Origin: Pseudomonas sp. sp1636
Lineage (GTDB): Bacteria; Pseudomonadota; Gammaproteobacteria; Pseudomonadales; Pseudomonadaceae
NCBI RefSeq assembly: GCF_030376615.1
Contig: NZ_JARRAB010000002.1
Span: 62,001 to 126,000, forward strand
Direction of reading: 5' to 3'
Length of the DNA: 64,000 bases
The first letter of the stretch is position 1. The number at the start of each line of letters is the position of its first letter. The notes under the pieces were generated by a model. That model did not search any database, was not told the DNA's origin, and saw only the letters and a list, made by a program, of their open reading frames with translations. Of this stretch, positions 35,040 to 44,737 are shown in pieces. The translations under genes were made by a program, and so were the position numbers.

Positions 35040-35426
35040 TCAACCGATGCGGCCAGCACCGGTGCGCTCGGCACCCCCCTCGGCAACCCGGAAACGCTCC
35101 TGCAGGCGTTCGGCTCCGCCCTCGGCGACACGGTTGCCAGGGGTGCGTTCGGCTCCGCCTTCGGCGACGCGGTTGAGGCCAGTGCGCTCGGCACCGCCTT
35201 CGGCAACCCGGAAGCGCTCCTGCAGGCGTTCGGCTCCGCCCTCGGCGACGCGGTTGCCAGGGGTGCGTTCGGCGCCGCCTTCGGCGACCCGATTGAGGCC
35301 GGTGCGCTCGGCGCCGTCTGCGGCAATGTTGCGCTCTTGCAGGCGTTGTTGCGCGTCTTGCGGCAGGGCGAAGGCGCTAACGGACAGGCTGGCCAGGATC
35401 AGGCTGGCGAGAATTTGCTTTTTCAT
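35040..35426 (-). CDS. Secreted repeat protein (VAEGGAER repeats)
   Basis: 128 residues. The signal peptide MKKQILASLILASLSVSAFA is followed by QDAQQRLQERNIAADGAERTG and seven RVAEGGAER units. The linkers recur in threes, TGLN, TPGN and LQERF, so a 40-residue (about 120-bp) higher-order repeat appears twice. The start has GAGGAG upstream. Related short repeat proteins occur across Pseudomonas, sometimes annotated as phage infection protein; their role is unknown. The periodic DNA also keeps long frames open on the other strand. Confidence 0.8.
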   Translation of the reverse strand: MKKQILASLILASLSVSAFALPQDAQQRLQERNIAADGAERTGLNRVAEGGAERTPGNRVAEGGAERLQERFRVAEGGAERTGLNRVAEGGAERTPGNRVAEGGAERLQERFRVAEGGAERTGAGRIG

Positions 35427-35765
35427 CTTGGGGCTCCTCGTGGGGGCGGTAAGTGAGTACGGAGCCCATCCTACTCAGAATAATTAGATGAAAAAGTGGA
35501 TGTCGGGCATGGTAATAATCGATGCCGTTGATAGTGGGGGTTAGGCGCTCTAGAGCGGTGCTTTATGTTTGGCATGGGTGGCTGGATCAGGGGCTTCACG
35601 GGCCGTGGTCGTGCGATTAATTAAATCGAATTATTAGATGGTTTCCAGAGAGGCAGCACCGCGGCACAAGCCTCAAGCTTTGCTTGAAATCATCGGCGGC
35701 TGATGCGTATTTTGTCCGCATCGGCAGCCTCGCCGCCTCACTGCGTCACTCAAGGATAAGAACAG
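35427..35765. other. Intergenic region before the glutamine-synthetase-like gene
   Basis: About 340 bp with the promoters of the repeat-protein gene and of the gene at 35766. An AT-rich patch (AATTAAATCGAATTATTAGATGG, near 35617) stands out. No gene is supported. Confidence 0.5.
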
Positions 35766-37109
35766 ATGAACACCGCTAGCCGCACTGCCCTGGAAGAATT
35801 GCTGCGCGGGGTCGCTGAAGTCGAATGCGTGACGCCGGATCTGAACGGCGTGCCGCGCGGCAAGGTGATGACCGCTGAGGGCTTCCTCGAAGGCCGCCGC
35901 TTGCAGCTGGCCCGTGGCGTGCTGTTGCAATGCATCATGGGCGGCTACCCGCCGCCACGCTTCTATGGCAGCGATGATGGCGACCTGGCGCTGAATGCCG
36001 CGCCGAGCCAGATCCACCGCCTGCCCTGGAGCGACAGCCCGCGCGCCCTGGCGATTTGCGATGCCGACGAGCTGGACGGGCGCGGCTCGAGCCTGTCCAC
36101 CCGCGCACTGCTCAAGCGGGTGCTGGCGCGTTATGCCGAACATGGCCTGCAGCCGGTGGTGGCGACCGAGCTGGAGTTCTTCGTGTTCGCGCCGAACCCC
36201 GACCCGCAGCAGCCGTTCCGGCCGCCGCTAGGCCTGGACGGCCGCCACGAGGAGGGCGGCAGCGCCTTTAGCGTCAGTTCGAATAACGGTCTGCGGCCGT
36301 TCTTCGCCGAGGTGTATCGGTGCATGGCGGCCCTGGGCCTGCCGCGCGACACCTTTATGCATGAGATGGGCGTCAGTCAGTTCGAGATCAATCTGCTGCA
36401 TGGCGATCCCCTCCTGTTGGCCGACCAGACCTTCCTGTTCAAGCACCTGCTCAAGGAGGTCGCGCTCAAGCACGGGCTCACGGTGGTGTGCATGGCCAAG
36501 CCGCTGGCGCACACCCCGGGCAGCTCCATGCATATTCATCAGAGCCTGGTCGAGCAGGGTAGCGGCAGTAATATCTTCAGTGCTGCGGACGGCCAGGCGA
36601 CCCCGGCCTTCTATCACTTCATCGGCGGTCAGCAGGCCGCGTTGGCGGATTTGACCCTGCTGTTCGCTCCGCACGTGAACTCCTACCAGCGCCTCTGTCA
36701 CCCCTTCGCCTCGCCCAATAATGCCTGTTGGTCGGAAGATAACCGCGCGGCGGGGCTGCGTATTCCGGCCAGTTCGCCGCTGGCGCGACGGGTGGAGAAT
36801 CGCCTGCCGGGCGCCGATGCCAATCCCTATCTGGCGATCGCTGCTAGTCTGGCGGCAGGGTTGTATGGCCTCGAGCGGCAACTGCAGCCGAGTGCGCCGC
36901 TGCAGGGCGAGTTCGAGGTGCCAAAAGAATTGACCTTGCCATGTACCATGCATGCCGCCTTGGAGCGTCTGAAGCACAGCTCGCTGGCAGTAGAACTGTT
37001 CGGCAGCGAGTTCATCGAAGGTTACATTGCGACCAAGACCATGGAGCTGGCCAGTTTCTTCGACGAGATTACCCCCTGGGAGCGCCGCGTTCTGGCGACC
37101 CAGGCTTAA
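35766..37109 (+). CDS. Glutamine synthetase family protein (gamma-glutamylpolyamine synthetase type)
   Basis: 447 residues. GS catalytic landmarks are present: VATELEFFVF (metal ligand Glu), FEINLLHGDPL, SSMHIHQSL (His), the ATP segment ASPNNACWSEDNRAAGLRIP and the adjacent Arg, and the C-terminal ENRLPGADANPYLAIAA. The length and lack of an adenylylation loop fit the PuuA/Pau group, which glutamylates polyamines or related amines for degradation. The exact substrate cannot be told. The start has AAGGATAAG upstream. The MFS gene follows 64 bp on. Confidence 0.88.
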   Translation: MNTASRTALEELLRGVAEVECVTPDLNGVPRGKVMTAEGFLEGRRLQLARGVLLQCIMGGYPPPRFYGSDDGDLALNAAPSQIHRLPWSDSPRALAICDADELDGRGSSLSTRALLKRVLARYAEHGLQPVVATELEFFVFAPNPDPQQPFRPPLGLDGRHEEGGSAFSVSSNNGLRPFFAEVYRCMAALGLPRDTFMHEMGVSQFEINLLHGDPLLLADQTFLFKHLLKEVALKHGLTVVCMAKPLAHTPGSSMHIHQSLVEQGSGSNIFSAADGQATPAFYHFIGGQQAALADLTLLFAPHVNSYQRLCHPFASPNNACWSEDNRAAGLRIPASSPLARRVENRLPGADANPYLAIAASLAAGLYGLERQLQPSAPLQGEFEVPKELTLPCTMHAALERLKHSSLAVELFGSEFIEGYIATKTMELASFFDEITPWERRVLATQA

Positions 37110-37173
37110 AGCCTAAGCGACCGAGCCGGCTAAGCTGGCTCGCCGCACTCGATCATGGAGTCGCAGGAGACCG

Positions 37174-38517
37174 ATGCGCGTTATCTGGAAGTCTTTTCGT
37201 TCGTTGTATTTTGCCACCTTGCTGATGTTGCTCGGTTCGGGGCTCTTGAGTACCTACCTGGGCTTGCGCCTGGCGGAGACTGCGGACGGGCTGTGGGTCG
37301 GTGCCTTGATGGCGGCCAACTACCTGGGCCTGGTCATGGGCGGCAAGAAAGGCCACCGGCTGATCGCCCGGGTCGGTCATATCCGTGCCTACGTCGCCTG
37401 CGCCGGGGTGACCACCGCGGCGGTGCTCGTCCACGGGCTGACCGATTGGCTGCCGATCTGGCTGGTGCTGCGCTTCGTGGTCGGCTTGGGCATGATGTGC
37501 CAATACATGGTGATCGAGAGCTGGCTGAATGAGCAGGCCGCTACCAGCCAGCGCGGCCTGGTGTTCTCCGGTTACATGGCGGCCTCCTATCTGGGGTTGA
37601 TCCTCGGCCAGTTGGTGCTGGTGGTGCACCCGAATCTGGGGCTGGAGTTGCTGATGTTGGTGGCGCTGTGTTTTGCCTTGTGCCTGGTGCCGCTGGCCCT
37701 GACTCGGCGATTGCACCCGGCGCCCTTGCACCCGGCGCCGCTGGAACTGCGCTTTTTCCTCAAGCGCGTGCCCCTGTCGCTGACCACCATTGCCGTGGCC
37801 GGCTTGCTGATCGGTTCCTTCTATGGCCTGGCGCCGCTGTACGTCACTCGTCTGGGCTTGCCTACCGAACAGGTCGGTTTGTTCATGGGCAGCTGCATTC
37901 TGGCCGGCCTGCTGGTGCAGTGGCCGCTGGGTTGGCTGTCCGACCGTCATGATCGGGCCCTGTTGATCCGCGGCTGCGCCGCCTTGCTGGCGTTGGCGGC
38001 GTTGCCGCTGGCGCTGCAACCCGAGGTGCCGTTGCCCTTGTTGTTTGCCGTAGGCTTCGTCGTGAGCCTGTTGCTGTTCAGCCTCTATCCGTTGGCGGTG
38101 GCATTCGCCAACGACCACGTCGAGGGCGAGATGCGCGTCTCGCTGACCGCCATGCTGTTGGTCACCTTCGGCGTCGGCGCCAGCTTAGGTCCGCTGGTGG
38201 CGGGCGTGCTGATGCGTTTCCTGGGGGCCAATATGCTCTATGCCTTCTTCAGCGCCTGTGCCTTGATTCTGGTCTGGCGCGTGCGCCCGGACAATGTCAC
38301 CCACCGGCATCAGGTCGAGGATGCGCCCCTGCATCACATCCCCATGCCCGACAGCACGGCCAGTTCGCCACTGACCGCGGCGCTCGATCCGCGAGTCGAC
38401 GAGCAGGTCGTGCAGGAGCAGATGCACGATGCGGTCGCCGAGACTGAGGTTGAGGCTGAGGTGCAGATGGCGGGCGAAACGGGCGAGCCGCCCGCCGAGC
38501 AGGCCCCGCGTTCTTGA
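37174..38517 (+). CDS. MFS transporter
   Basis: 447 residues with twelve predicted hydrophobic helices up to about residue 385 and a hydrophilic, acidic C-terminal tail (EVEAEVQMAGETGEPPAEQ). The loop between helices 2 and 3 has the family pattern (GGKKGHRLIARVGHIRAY), close to the YcaD-like uncharacterised MFS group. Inner membrane; substrate unknown. It may move a substrate related to the polyamine-type enzyme upstream. Its stop overlaps the next start (TTGA). Confidence 0.9.
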   Translation: MRVIWKSFRSLYFATLLMLLGSGLLSTYLGLRLAETADGLWVGALMAANYLGLVMGGKKGHRLIARVGHIRAYVACAGVTTAAVLVHGLTDWLPIWLVLRFVVGLGMMCQYMVIESWLNEQAATSQRGLVFSGYMAASYLGLILGQLVLVVHPNLGLELLMLVALCFALCLVPLALTRRLHPAPLHPAPLELRFFLKRVPLSLTTIAVAGLLIGSFYGLAPLYVTRLGLPTEQVGLFMGSCILAGLLVQWPLGWLSDRHDRALLIRGCAALLALAALPLALQPEVPLPLLFAVGFVVSLLLFSLYPLAVAFANDHVEGEMRVSLTAMLLVTFGVGASLGPLVAGVLMRFLGANMLYAFFSACALILVWRVRPDNVTHRHQVEDAPLHHIPMPDSTASSPLTAALDPRVDEQVVQEQMHDAVAETEVEAEVQMAGETGEPPAEQAPRS

Positions 38518-39206
38518 ACCCTTCGCTCAGTGTCATTATTCCGTCGCGCAACGAGGCCCTCGCCTTGCCGGCGTTGCTGGAGGATCTGGCGCTGTTGCGC
38601 CAGGCCGGCGCCGAGCTGATCGTCGTCGACGGCGGCAGCAGCGACGCCACCTGTGCGCTGGCGCTGGGGCGCGTCGATCGGCTGATTGAGAGTGCTGCCG
38701 GGCGCGCGCGGCAAATGAATGCAGGGGCGGCCGTTGCCCGGGGCGACTACCTGTGGTTCGTGCATGCCGATACCCGGGTCAGTGCCGCGTCCATCCAGAA
38801 TCTGCTTGCTGGGTTGTCCGGGCGGCCGATATGGGGGCGTTTCGATGTGTGTTTGTCGGGTCGTGGCCTGGCTTTGCGCCTGATAGGTACGATGATCAAT
38901 CTGCGCTCGCGGCTGACCGGTGTGGCGACGGGCGATCAGGGGATCTTTGTCGCCCGCGAGTCGTTTGAAGCGCTGGGTGGTTACGCGGACATCCCGTTGA
39001 TGGAGGATATCGAACTCAGTGGACGCCTGAAAAAGTGCGCGCGCCCGCGTTGCTTGCGTCCTCCGCTGACAACTTCAAGCAGACGCTGGGAGCGCGACGG
39101 TATTTGGCGTACCGTGTTGTTTATGTGGCGTTTGCGGCTGGCCTACTATTGTGGCGCCAGCCCGGATCAGTTGGCGCGACAGTATCATCGAGGGCCTCCG
39201 CTATGA
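38514..39206 (+). CDS. Family 2 glycosyltransferase (TIGR04283 type)
   Basis: 230 residues from a TTG start that overlaps the MFS stop by 4 bp. N-terminal GT-A fold: LSVIIPSRNEA, VVDGGSSDATC, WFVHADTRV (acidic metal site), then ATGDQGIFVARESFEALGGY and PLMEDIELSGRL. This matches the TIGR04283 group of GT2 enzymes, which nearly always sits with a TIGR04282 partner, as here. The acceptor is not known. Its stop overlaps the partner start. Confidence 0.88.
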   Translation: MNPSLSVIIPSRNEALALPALLEDLALLRQAGAELIVVDGGSSDATCALALGRVDRLIESAAGRARQMNAGAAVARGDYLWFVHADTRVSAASIQNLLAGLSGRPIWGRFDVCLSGRGLALRLIGTMINLRSRLTGVATGDQGIFVARESFEALGGYADIPLMEDIELSGRLKKCARPRCLRPPLTTSSRRWERDGIWRTVLFMWRLRLAYYCGASPDQLARQYHRGPPL

Positions 39207-39820
39207 GCCTGTCTATTTCTTTGCACCTGCTGGCACGTGCGCCTGTGCCTGGACGGGTGAAAACCCGGCTGATTCCTGTGCTGGGCGAAGAGGGCGCGTG
39301 TGACCTGCAGCGGTTATTACTCGAGCGGGCCTTGCAGCTTCCGGCGCAAGGGTTCAGTCAGCGGTTCTTGTGGCTGGATGACAGTCCGGATGCGCAGCTG
39401 CAGGCACTCGCCGAGCAATTGAACTGGACGCTGGTTGAGCAGCCCGCCGGCGACCTGGGGGAGCGCATGCGCTGCATAGCGACCTTGGGGCTGGCGGAAA
39501 GCGATGCCGTGGTGTTGATCGGCAACGATTGCCCGGCGTTGGATGGCGAATACCTCAGCGGTGCCTGCGCGGCGTTGCACGGACAGCCCGTTGTGTTGGG
39601 GCCGGCCGAGGACGGCGGTTATGTCTTGCTCGGCTTGCGCCGCGTCGATCCCATGCTGTTTCACGCCATGCCCTGGGGAACCGATCAGGTTCTTAACATG
39701 ACCTGCGAGCGCCTGCAGCGGCTGGATTGGAGCCATCAGCTGTTGCCGGCACTGTGGGATGTCGATCGCCCGGAAGACCTGCCGCGCCTGGCGACGCTGG
39801 GTATCCGGGTCGATGTTTGA
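39203..39820 (+). CDS. TIGR04282-type glycosyltransferase (DUF2064)
   Basis: 205 residues from ATG 39203, which overlaps the previous stop as ATGA; a longer frame from 39035 lies inside the GT2 gene. LLARAPVPGRVKTRLIP is the nucleotide-binding start. VLIGNDCPAL, GPAEDGGYVLLGL, MPWGTDQVLNMTCERL and LWDVDRPEDLPRL are the typical blocks of this NTP-transferase-like fold. It probably acts with the preceding enzyme in making a glycosylated small molecule; arsenosugar is the family name but is not shown here. Confidence 0.9.
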   Translation: MSLSISLHLLARAPVPGRVKTRLIPVLGEEGACDLQRLLLERALQLPAQGFSQRFLWLDDSPDAQLQALAEQLNWTLVEQPAGDLGERMRCIATLGLAESDAVVLIGNDCPALDGEYLSGACAALHGQPVVLGPAEDGGYVLLGLRRVDPMLFHAMPWGTDQVLNMTCERLQRLDWSHQLLPALWDVDRPEDLPRLATLGIRVDV

Positions 39821-40019
39821 GCCGTCTCTGGCGGATGGCTGGTCGGTCCGCCAATTGGCGCTGGTCTTGAGCCCTCAAGCGACACCCTGTTTTGTCGCTT
39901 GGGGCGGGCCGCGCCGCGCAGAATCGAACTCCGCCAAGCCCGGCGGGGCGATGTTGTTGGGCTTCGTTTCTTCGCGTTCGGTTTTTCCGCAGCAGGACGG
40001 TGTTAAACCCGACAGCCTG

Positions 40020-40769
40020 CTAGAACAAGCCGTCGCTGTCGAAGCGCCGTGCCTCGCGCTGCAGTTGGTAGACGAAACGCTCGACCTGGCGTTGTTCCAG
40101 GCCGCTCATGCGGTGGAAACGCACGCCGGCAAAGGTCGTGTCGAGTTTTTCTTCATACTGCACATGGCGCAGTTCCACTGCGGTGGTCATCGCGCCGAAG
40201 GGCAATTGAGCGGTGAAGTGCTCATAAACCTGGCCAGAGTGCAGGCTACTGGCGACATTGCCCGGCAAGCGCAACTTGCAGCCTGTGGCGGAAATGTCCA
40301 GCAGCTGTCCCGATAGGGGGCTGCACAGCTTGGCGCCGACCAGCTCGATCTTGACCTGTTCGGTTTGCTTGAGCTGCGCCCTGTAGGCATTGCGGCGCTG
40401 GTGGTAGTGCACAGCCTCAGGCATCGAGCTGAAGTAACAGCGCGCCCCCTGGTATTCGTCTATCTGTACCGGCTGCAGGCACTCCCAAGCCACGCGTACA
40501 CCTTCATGGAAGGCCTCGACGCGAAAGGGTTCGCCGTTGTGCAGAAAGCGCTCGCCATCGTTGGGGATCATCTCGTCGAGGATCAGGCGGTTCTTATCGC
40601 GATCGACTTCGATCAGGTAGCTCTGAAAACGTTGGCTGCGTTCGTGGAAGGTGATAATCAGCGGGTCATGGTGGTGTTGCAGTTGACGTAGATTGGCCAC
40701 GATTTCCACGGGGGCTTTGAGAACCTTCGGTGGTTGCGGGCCATCATCCTCGATAAAGGGATTGGACAC
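40020..40769 (-). CDS. flgZ: Flagellar brake protein, PilZ domain (FlgZ/YcgR)
   Basis: 249 residues from a GTG at 40769 (GGAGAG 9 bases upstream, start V-SNPFIEDD); ATG 40814 is possible but that site lies inside it. N-terminal YcgR domain, then a PilZ domain with the c-di-GMP motifs RRNAYR (RxxxR) and DISATG (D/NxSxxG). Binds c-di-GMP and slows the flagellar motor through the stators. Lies downstream of flgN on the same strand, the usual Pseudomonas order. Confidence 0.9.
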   Translation of the reverse strand: MSNPFIEDDGPQPPKVLKAPVEIVANLRQLQHHHDPLIITFHERSQRFQSYLIEVDRDKNRLILDEMIPNDGERFLHNGEPFRVEAFHEGVRVAWECLQPVQIDEYQGARCYFSSMPEAVHYHQRRNAYRAQLKQTEQVKIELVGAKLCSPLSGQLLDISATGCKLRLPGNVASSLHSGQVYEHFTAQLPFGAMTTAVELRHVQYEEKLDTTFAGVRFHRMSGLEQRQVERFVYQLQREARRFDSDGLF

Positions 40770-40850
40770 GGTCCAGAACTCTCCAGGCAGATGCGATGCC
40801 ACTAGGGCTGGCATTATGCCAGTAATTTCCCTGTGTCTTGTTATAAGCGT

Positions 40851-41318
40851 TCAGGCCTGACTGAGCGGGCGCTGCTGGCCGATTCTAGCGGTACTGCCGC
40901 GGCTGTCATAGAGGCTGGGGGTTTCGCCGCCGCGGAGAATGCCGAGCATGTTGCTGGTCGAGGCCTGGCTGGAGCGAATCAAGCGACCGTTGCGCAAATT
41001 GGCAGTTTGGCAGCGCTCCAGCAGCCTGTGCAGCTGGTCGCTGCGCTCGAGCAGTTCAGCGCCTTGGCTGGAGCGTTCGGCCAGGGCTTGCAAGCCCGAG
41101 TGGTCGGCGCTCAGTTGCAGGCTGAGCAGCAGTTGGCTACGCGCCTGACCGTGTTGGTCGAGTTGCGCCAGCAGCGGTTGCTTGTTTTCCAGAATGCCTT
41201 GCAAGCGAGCCAGGTCGCGCTCGCCGAGGGCCTGGAATTCGTCATCGATCAGTGCGAGCAGTTGCTCGGCGCTGCCGATATCGTCGGTGAAAAGCTCAAG
41301 CAGGGTTGTCTCGTGCAT
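40851..41318 (-). CDS. flgN: Flagellar hook-junction chaperone FlgN
   Basis: 155 residues, helical, with the FlgN pattern (LLELFTDDIGSAEQLLALIDDEFQALGERD, then LQGILENKQPLLAQLDQHGQ). Cytoplasmic export chaperone for FlgK and FlgL. 68 bp after flgM on the same strand and probably in one operon with it; the sigma-28 site before flgM would serve both. Confidence 0.92.
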   Translation of the reverse strand: MHETTLLELFTDDIGSAEQLLALIDDEFQALGERDLARLQGILENKQPLLAQLDQHGQARSQLLLSLQLSADHSGLQALAERSSQGAELLERSDQLHRLLERCQTANLRNGRLIRSSQASTSNMLGILRGGETPSLYDSRGSTARIGQQRPLSQA

Positions 41319-41386
41319 CGCAGGCTCTCAGATGTTTGCAGGCCGTAGCAGCGCTCCTGCGCTGTGGCTAACATCCCGGCGCTGCT

Positions 41387-41728
41387 CTAGCGCTGGGATT
41401 CGAAGTCGAGCAGTTTGTTGGCAACGCGCTGGCTGTCGACTTGGTAACTGCCGTCCAGGATCGCTTGTTTGAGCTGGGCAACGCGCTCTTTATTGACGCT
41501 TGGCTGTTCCGCCAGTTTTTCGCTGATTTTTTGCAGCTGTTGCGCTTCGCGGCTGAACTGCACCGACTCACCGCTTTTGCTGGCGTCTGCCTGCTGGGCC
41601 GGAGTCGCTGCTGGGCTGGTCGGTTTGTCGCTGATGGCTTGATTCTGGCCACCAGGCTGAGCACCGCCTACACGCCCTGAGTTGGCAGGGGTGGTGGCAT
41701 TGTTTAGCCGGTTGAAGTCGATGACCAT
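41387..41728 (-). CDS. flgM: Anti-sigma-28 factor FlgM
   Basis: 113 residues. [10 protein letters not shown] at the start, an unstructured Ala/Thr-rich middle, and the C-terminal helical FliA-binding part ([42 protein letters not shown]). Holds sigma-28 inactive until the hook is complete and FlgM is exported. A sigma-28 promoter lies 40-66 bp upstream, giving negative feedback. Confidence 0.95.
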   Translation of the reverse strand: MVIDFNRLNNATTPANSGRVGGAQPGGQNQAISDKPTSPAATPAQQADASKSGESVQFSREAQQLQKISEKLAEQPSVNKERVAQLKQAILDGSYQVDSQRVANKLLDFESQR

Positions 41729-41767
41729 GATGCAAAACCTCGAACAGTATTTGGACGCTTGCCTGGT

Positions 41768-41794
41768 TTCTCGGCCGTGTCCGGGAAAACTTTA
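41768..41794 (-). promoter_or_regulatory. Sigma-28 promoter of flgM
   Basis: On the minus strand TAAA (41794-41791), 15 bp, then GCCGAGAA (41775-41768): one mismatch to the Pseudomonas sigma-28 consensus TAAA-N15-GCCGATAA. Confidence 0.82.
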
Positions 41795-41903
41795 GCGAAA
41801 TAAAACGTGTTTCAAGCAACAGTTTAAACCCAGTGGGGAAAATCGTCAGCCAGGCCGTTCGACAGGCGTCGGCCTGAACGTCGGAATCAGGCGAGAATCG
41901 TGC

Positions 41904-42686
41904 CTACATGGCCACTTCAACCTGGCCTGCGCCTATTACCCGAGCTCTGACGATTCGCTTCGAGCGTTGGTTGCGCACGTTAATCTGTTTGCCGATGACC
42001 CCGTCCGACAGGGCTTCGCCTGGCATGCGCACGCTCATGTTGCCGCTGCGTGCGCTGATCACCACCTGATCGCCTTTACGGATGGCCTCGGCTTGCTCGA
42101 CATGCGTCGGCGCCACTACCTGATCCGGCTGCAGCGGGCGCGTCAATTTTTTGCCGAGCGCCTGCTTGAGGGTGGTCAGGTAGCCTTGATTGAGCAGGCC
42201 GACATCGCGTTCCATCAGGCTGACATCCATTTCGCCGAGCACCGCTTCGCGTTTGAGCGGGCGGATGGCGGTGACCACCTCACGGTACAGCCTGACCTGT
42301 CCGGGAACGAAAACCGTCCAGGGCGAGCTGCCGTCACAGCGCACCCGCAGGGTGACACGTCCAATCGGCTGGGCAGGACTTTCCAGGGTGGTCGTCAACG
42401 CCTTGTCGCACAGCGGTAGGCGTAAGCGTGGATCGAGACGGTTGATTTCAATTTCATACCGCCCCTGAATTTCACTGCGTTGCAGGTAGTCGGTTACCGC
42501 CAGCTCAAGAAAACTGTGGGAGGCGCCGATAAGCTGTTCAGGCAAGGTTACCGCCGCCGGTGTCACTGGGCTGTAGCCGAGCGCGAGCAAAGCAGGTAAA
42601 ACTGCCAGCCAGTGACGGCCTTTTGCCGGTAGGTCTCGGTACCTGCAACGGTAAAAGTGTCGAAAAGTTGTCGTTTCTGCGTTCAT
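41904..42686 (-). CDS. flgA: Flagellar P-ring assembly protein FlgA
   Basis: 260 residues from ATG 42686; an upstream ATG at 42764 would overlap cheV regulatory DNA. The signal region is long (MNAETTTFRHFYRCRYRDLPAKGRHWLAVLPALLALGYSPVTPAA). The SAF-domain core and C-terminal VRNQRSKRIVRARVIGAGQVEV are typical. Acts in the periplasm as the chaperone for FlgI. Divergent from cheV, with 76 bp between the starts. Confidence 0.93.
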   Translation of the reverse strand: MNAETTTFRHFYRCRYRDLPAKGRHWLAVLPALLALGYSPVTPAAVTLPEQLIGASHSFLELAVTDYLQRSEIQGRYEIEINRLDPRLRLPLCDKALTTTLESPAQPIGRVTLRVRCDGSSPWTVFVPGQVRLYREVVTAIRPLKREAVLGEMDVSLMERDVGLLNQGYLTTLKQALGKKLTRPLQPDQVVAPTHVEQAEAIRKGDQVVISARSGNMSVRMPGEALSDGVIGKQINVRNQRSKRIVRARVIGAGQVEVAM

Positions 42687-42762
42687 GCAGAGTGAAAAGC
42701 AAGGTGCGTGCCGCCTGCTACGCAAAGCACGATGTGCGCTACTCAAACAGAGGAGTTTGGGC

Positions 42763-43704
42763 ATGGCCGGTGTAATGGATTCGGTTAACCAACGTACTCA
42801 GTTGGTTGGACAGAATCGTTTGGAACTGCTGCTGTTCCGTCTTGACGGCGGGCAGCTATATGGCATCAACGTATTCAAGGTGAAGGAGGTGCTGCAATGC
42901 CCCAAACTCACCATCATGCCCAGATCCAGCCCGGTCGTACGGGGGGTCGCGAGCATTCGCGGTGGCACTATTCCCATCCTCGACCTGTCCATGGCGACCG
43001 GGCGGCCACCGTTGCAGGATCTGAAAAACAGCTTCGTCATCATTACCGAATACAACACCAAGGTTCAGGGCTTCCTGGTGCATTCGGTCGAGCGCATCGT
43101 CAACATGAACTGGGAGGAGATCCATCCACCACCCAAGGGCGCCGGGCGTGACCACTACCTGACTGCGGTGACCCGTCTGGACAAGGAATTAGTGGAAATC
43201 CTCGATGTGGAAAAAATCCTCGCCGAGGTGGCGCCGACTTCCGAGGTGATTTCTGCCGGTGTCATCGATGCCGAAACCCAGGGCAAGGCGCTCAGCAAGC
43301 ATGTATTGATCGTCGATGACTCATCGGTGGCCCGCAAACAGGTGATGCGCTGCCTGCAAACCGTGGGGGTCGAGGTCACGGCACTCAACGATGGTCGCCA
43401 GGCGTTGGATTATCTGCGCAACATGGCAGACGAGGGCAGGCGTCCCGATCAGGAACTGCTGATGCTGATTTCCGACATCGAGATGCCGGAAATGGACGGT
43501 TATACCCTGACGGCGGAGATTCGCGGCGACGCGCGCATGCAGAAATTGCACATCCTCCTGCATACTTCGCTGTCCGGGGTGTTCAATCAGGCCATGGTGA
43601 AGAAGGTCGGCGCCAATGATTTTCTCCCCAAGTTTCGTCCTGATGACCTGGCAGCGCGGGTGGCTGCTCGCATCAATGAGGTCGATCAGGCCGAGGCCGG
43701 GTGA
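42763..43704 (+). CDS. cheV: Chemotaxis coupling/receiver protein CheV
   Basis: 313 residues from ATG 42763 with AGAGGAG ahead of it. N-terminal CheW domain (about 15-165: GINVFKVKEVLQCPKL, VRGVASIRGGTIPILDL). C-terminal receiver domain with LIVDDSSVARKQ and the phosphoacceptor in MLISDIEMPEMDG. Couples receptors to CheA and may buffer phosphate. Placed with cheR just upstream of the flagellar rod genes, as in many Pseudomonas. Confidence 0.95.
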   Translation: MAGVMDSVNQRTQLVGQNRLELLLFRLDGGQLYGINVFKVKEVLQCPKLTIMPRSSPVVRGVASIRGGTIPILDLSMATGRPPLQDLKNSFVIITEYNTKVQGFLVHSVERIVNMNWEEIHPPPKGAGRDHYLTAVTRLDKELVEILDVEKILAEVAPTSEVISAGVIDAETQGKALSKHVLIVDDSSVARKQVMRCLQTVGVEVTALNDGRQALDYLRNMADEGRRPDQELLMLISDIEMPEMDGYTLTAEIRGDARMQKLHILLHTSLSGVFNQAMVKKVGANDFLPKFRPDDLAARVAARINEVDQAEAG

Positions 43705-43897
43705 GCTGGCGTGGCGTTGTGCAACAAAAACCCAAGGCTCTGCCACTTACCTGGCGGGGTCTGTTTTACCAACCGTAAATGAGAGTTGTTGAACCCGTGT
43801 GTAATCCCCTCCCTCCGAATGCTGCAGTATTGATTCGGGGCGATAGGGCGGCGGGTGCATCTTTCCGCGCGATACTTTTATTGGCGAGGCCTGGCTA

Positions 43898-44725
43898 GTG
43901 TCTTCAGGTAATTTGGATTTTGAGCAGTTCCGGACTTTCCTGGAAAAGGCTTGTGGCATTTTGTTGGGTAGCAACAAGCAGTACCTGGTATCCAGTCGCC
44001 TGAGCAAGTTGCAGGAACAGCACGGCATCAAGACCCTGGGGGAGTTGGTGCAGCGCATGCAAAGCCAGCCGCGCAGCGGTTTGCGCGAGCAGGTGGTGGA
44101 TGCCATGACCACCAATGAAACCCTGTGGTTTCGTGATACCTACCCCTTCGAAGTGCTGAAGAGCCGGGTTCTGCCTGAATTGATCAAAGCCAATCCGGGC
44201 CAGCGCCTGCGCATCTGGTCGGCGGCCTGTTCTTCAGGGCAGGAGCCGTACTCCTTGTCGATGAGTATCGACGAGTTCGAGAAAACCAATATCGGCCAAC
44301 TCAAGGCCGGGGTGCAGATCGTGGCCACCGATCTTTCGCCGTCGATGCTGGCCAATTGCAAGTCCGGCGAGTACGACAGCCTGGCAATGGGACGAGGCCT
44401 GTCGCAAGAGCGTTTGCAGCGTTATTTCGATCCGAAGGCGCCGGGGCGTTGGGTGGTCAAGCCGGCGATCAAGAGTCGTGTCGAGTTTCGTCCGCTGAAC
44501 CTGATGGACAGTTATGCCAGCCTGGGCAAGTTCGACATCGTGTTCTGCCGCAACGTGTTGATCTATTTTTCCGCCGAAATGAAGAAAGACATCCTCACGC
44601 GCATTCATGCCATGTTGAAACCGGGTGGCTACCTGTTTCTGGGGGCGTCGGAGGCGCTCAATGGTCTGCCGGATCGCTATCAGATGGTGCAATGCAGCCC
44701 GGGCATCATCTACAAGGTGAAGTGA
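43898..44725 (+). CDS. cheR: Chemotaxis protein methyltransferase CheR
   Basis: 275 residues from a GTG start. N-terminal helical domain, then SAM-dependent methyltransferase fold (RLRIWSAACSSGQEPYSLSM, KFDIVFCRNVLIYFSAEMK, GYLFLGASEALNGL). Methylates glutamates on chemoreceptors. The 193 bp before it hold no gene; it is followed by a repeat element and a terminator, so the transcript probably ends here. Confidence 0.95.
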   Translation: MSSGNLDFEQFRTFLEKACGILLGSNKQYLVSSRLSKLQEQHGIKTLGELVQRMQSQPRSGLREQVVDAMTTNETLWFRDTYPFEVLKSRVLPELIKANPGQRLRIWSAACSSGQEPYSLSMSIDEFEKTNIGQLKAGVQIVATDLSPSMLANCKSGEYDSLAMGRGLSQERLQRYFDPKAPGRWVVKPAIKSRVEFRPLNLMDSYASLGKFDIVFCRNVLIYFSAEMKKDILTRIHAMLKPGGYLFLGASEALNGLPDRYQMVQCSPGIIYKVK

Positions 44726-44737
44726 GCCGGTTGCATT

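Noticed and set aside
37153..38118. 321-codon minus-strand frame rich in Gln and His
   Set aside because: Antisense to the MFS transporter gene; composition artefact.
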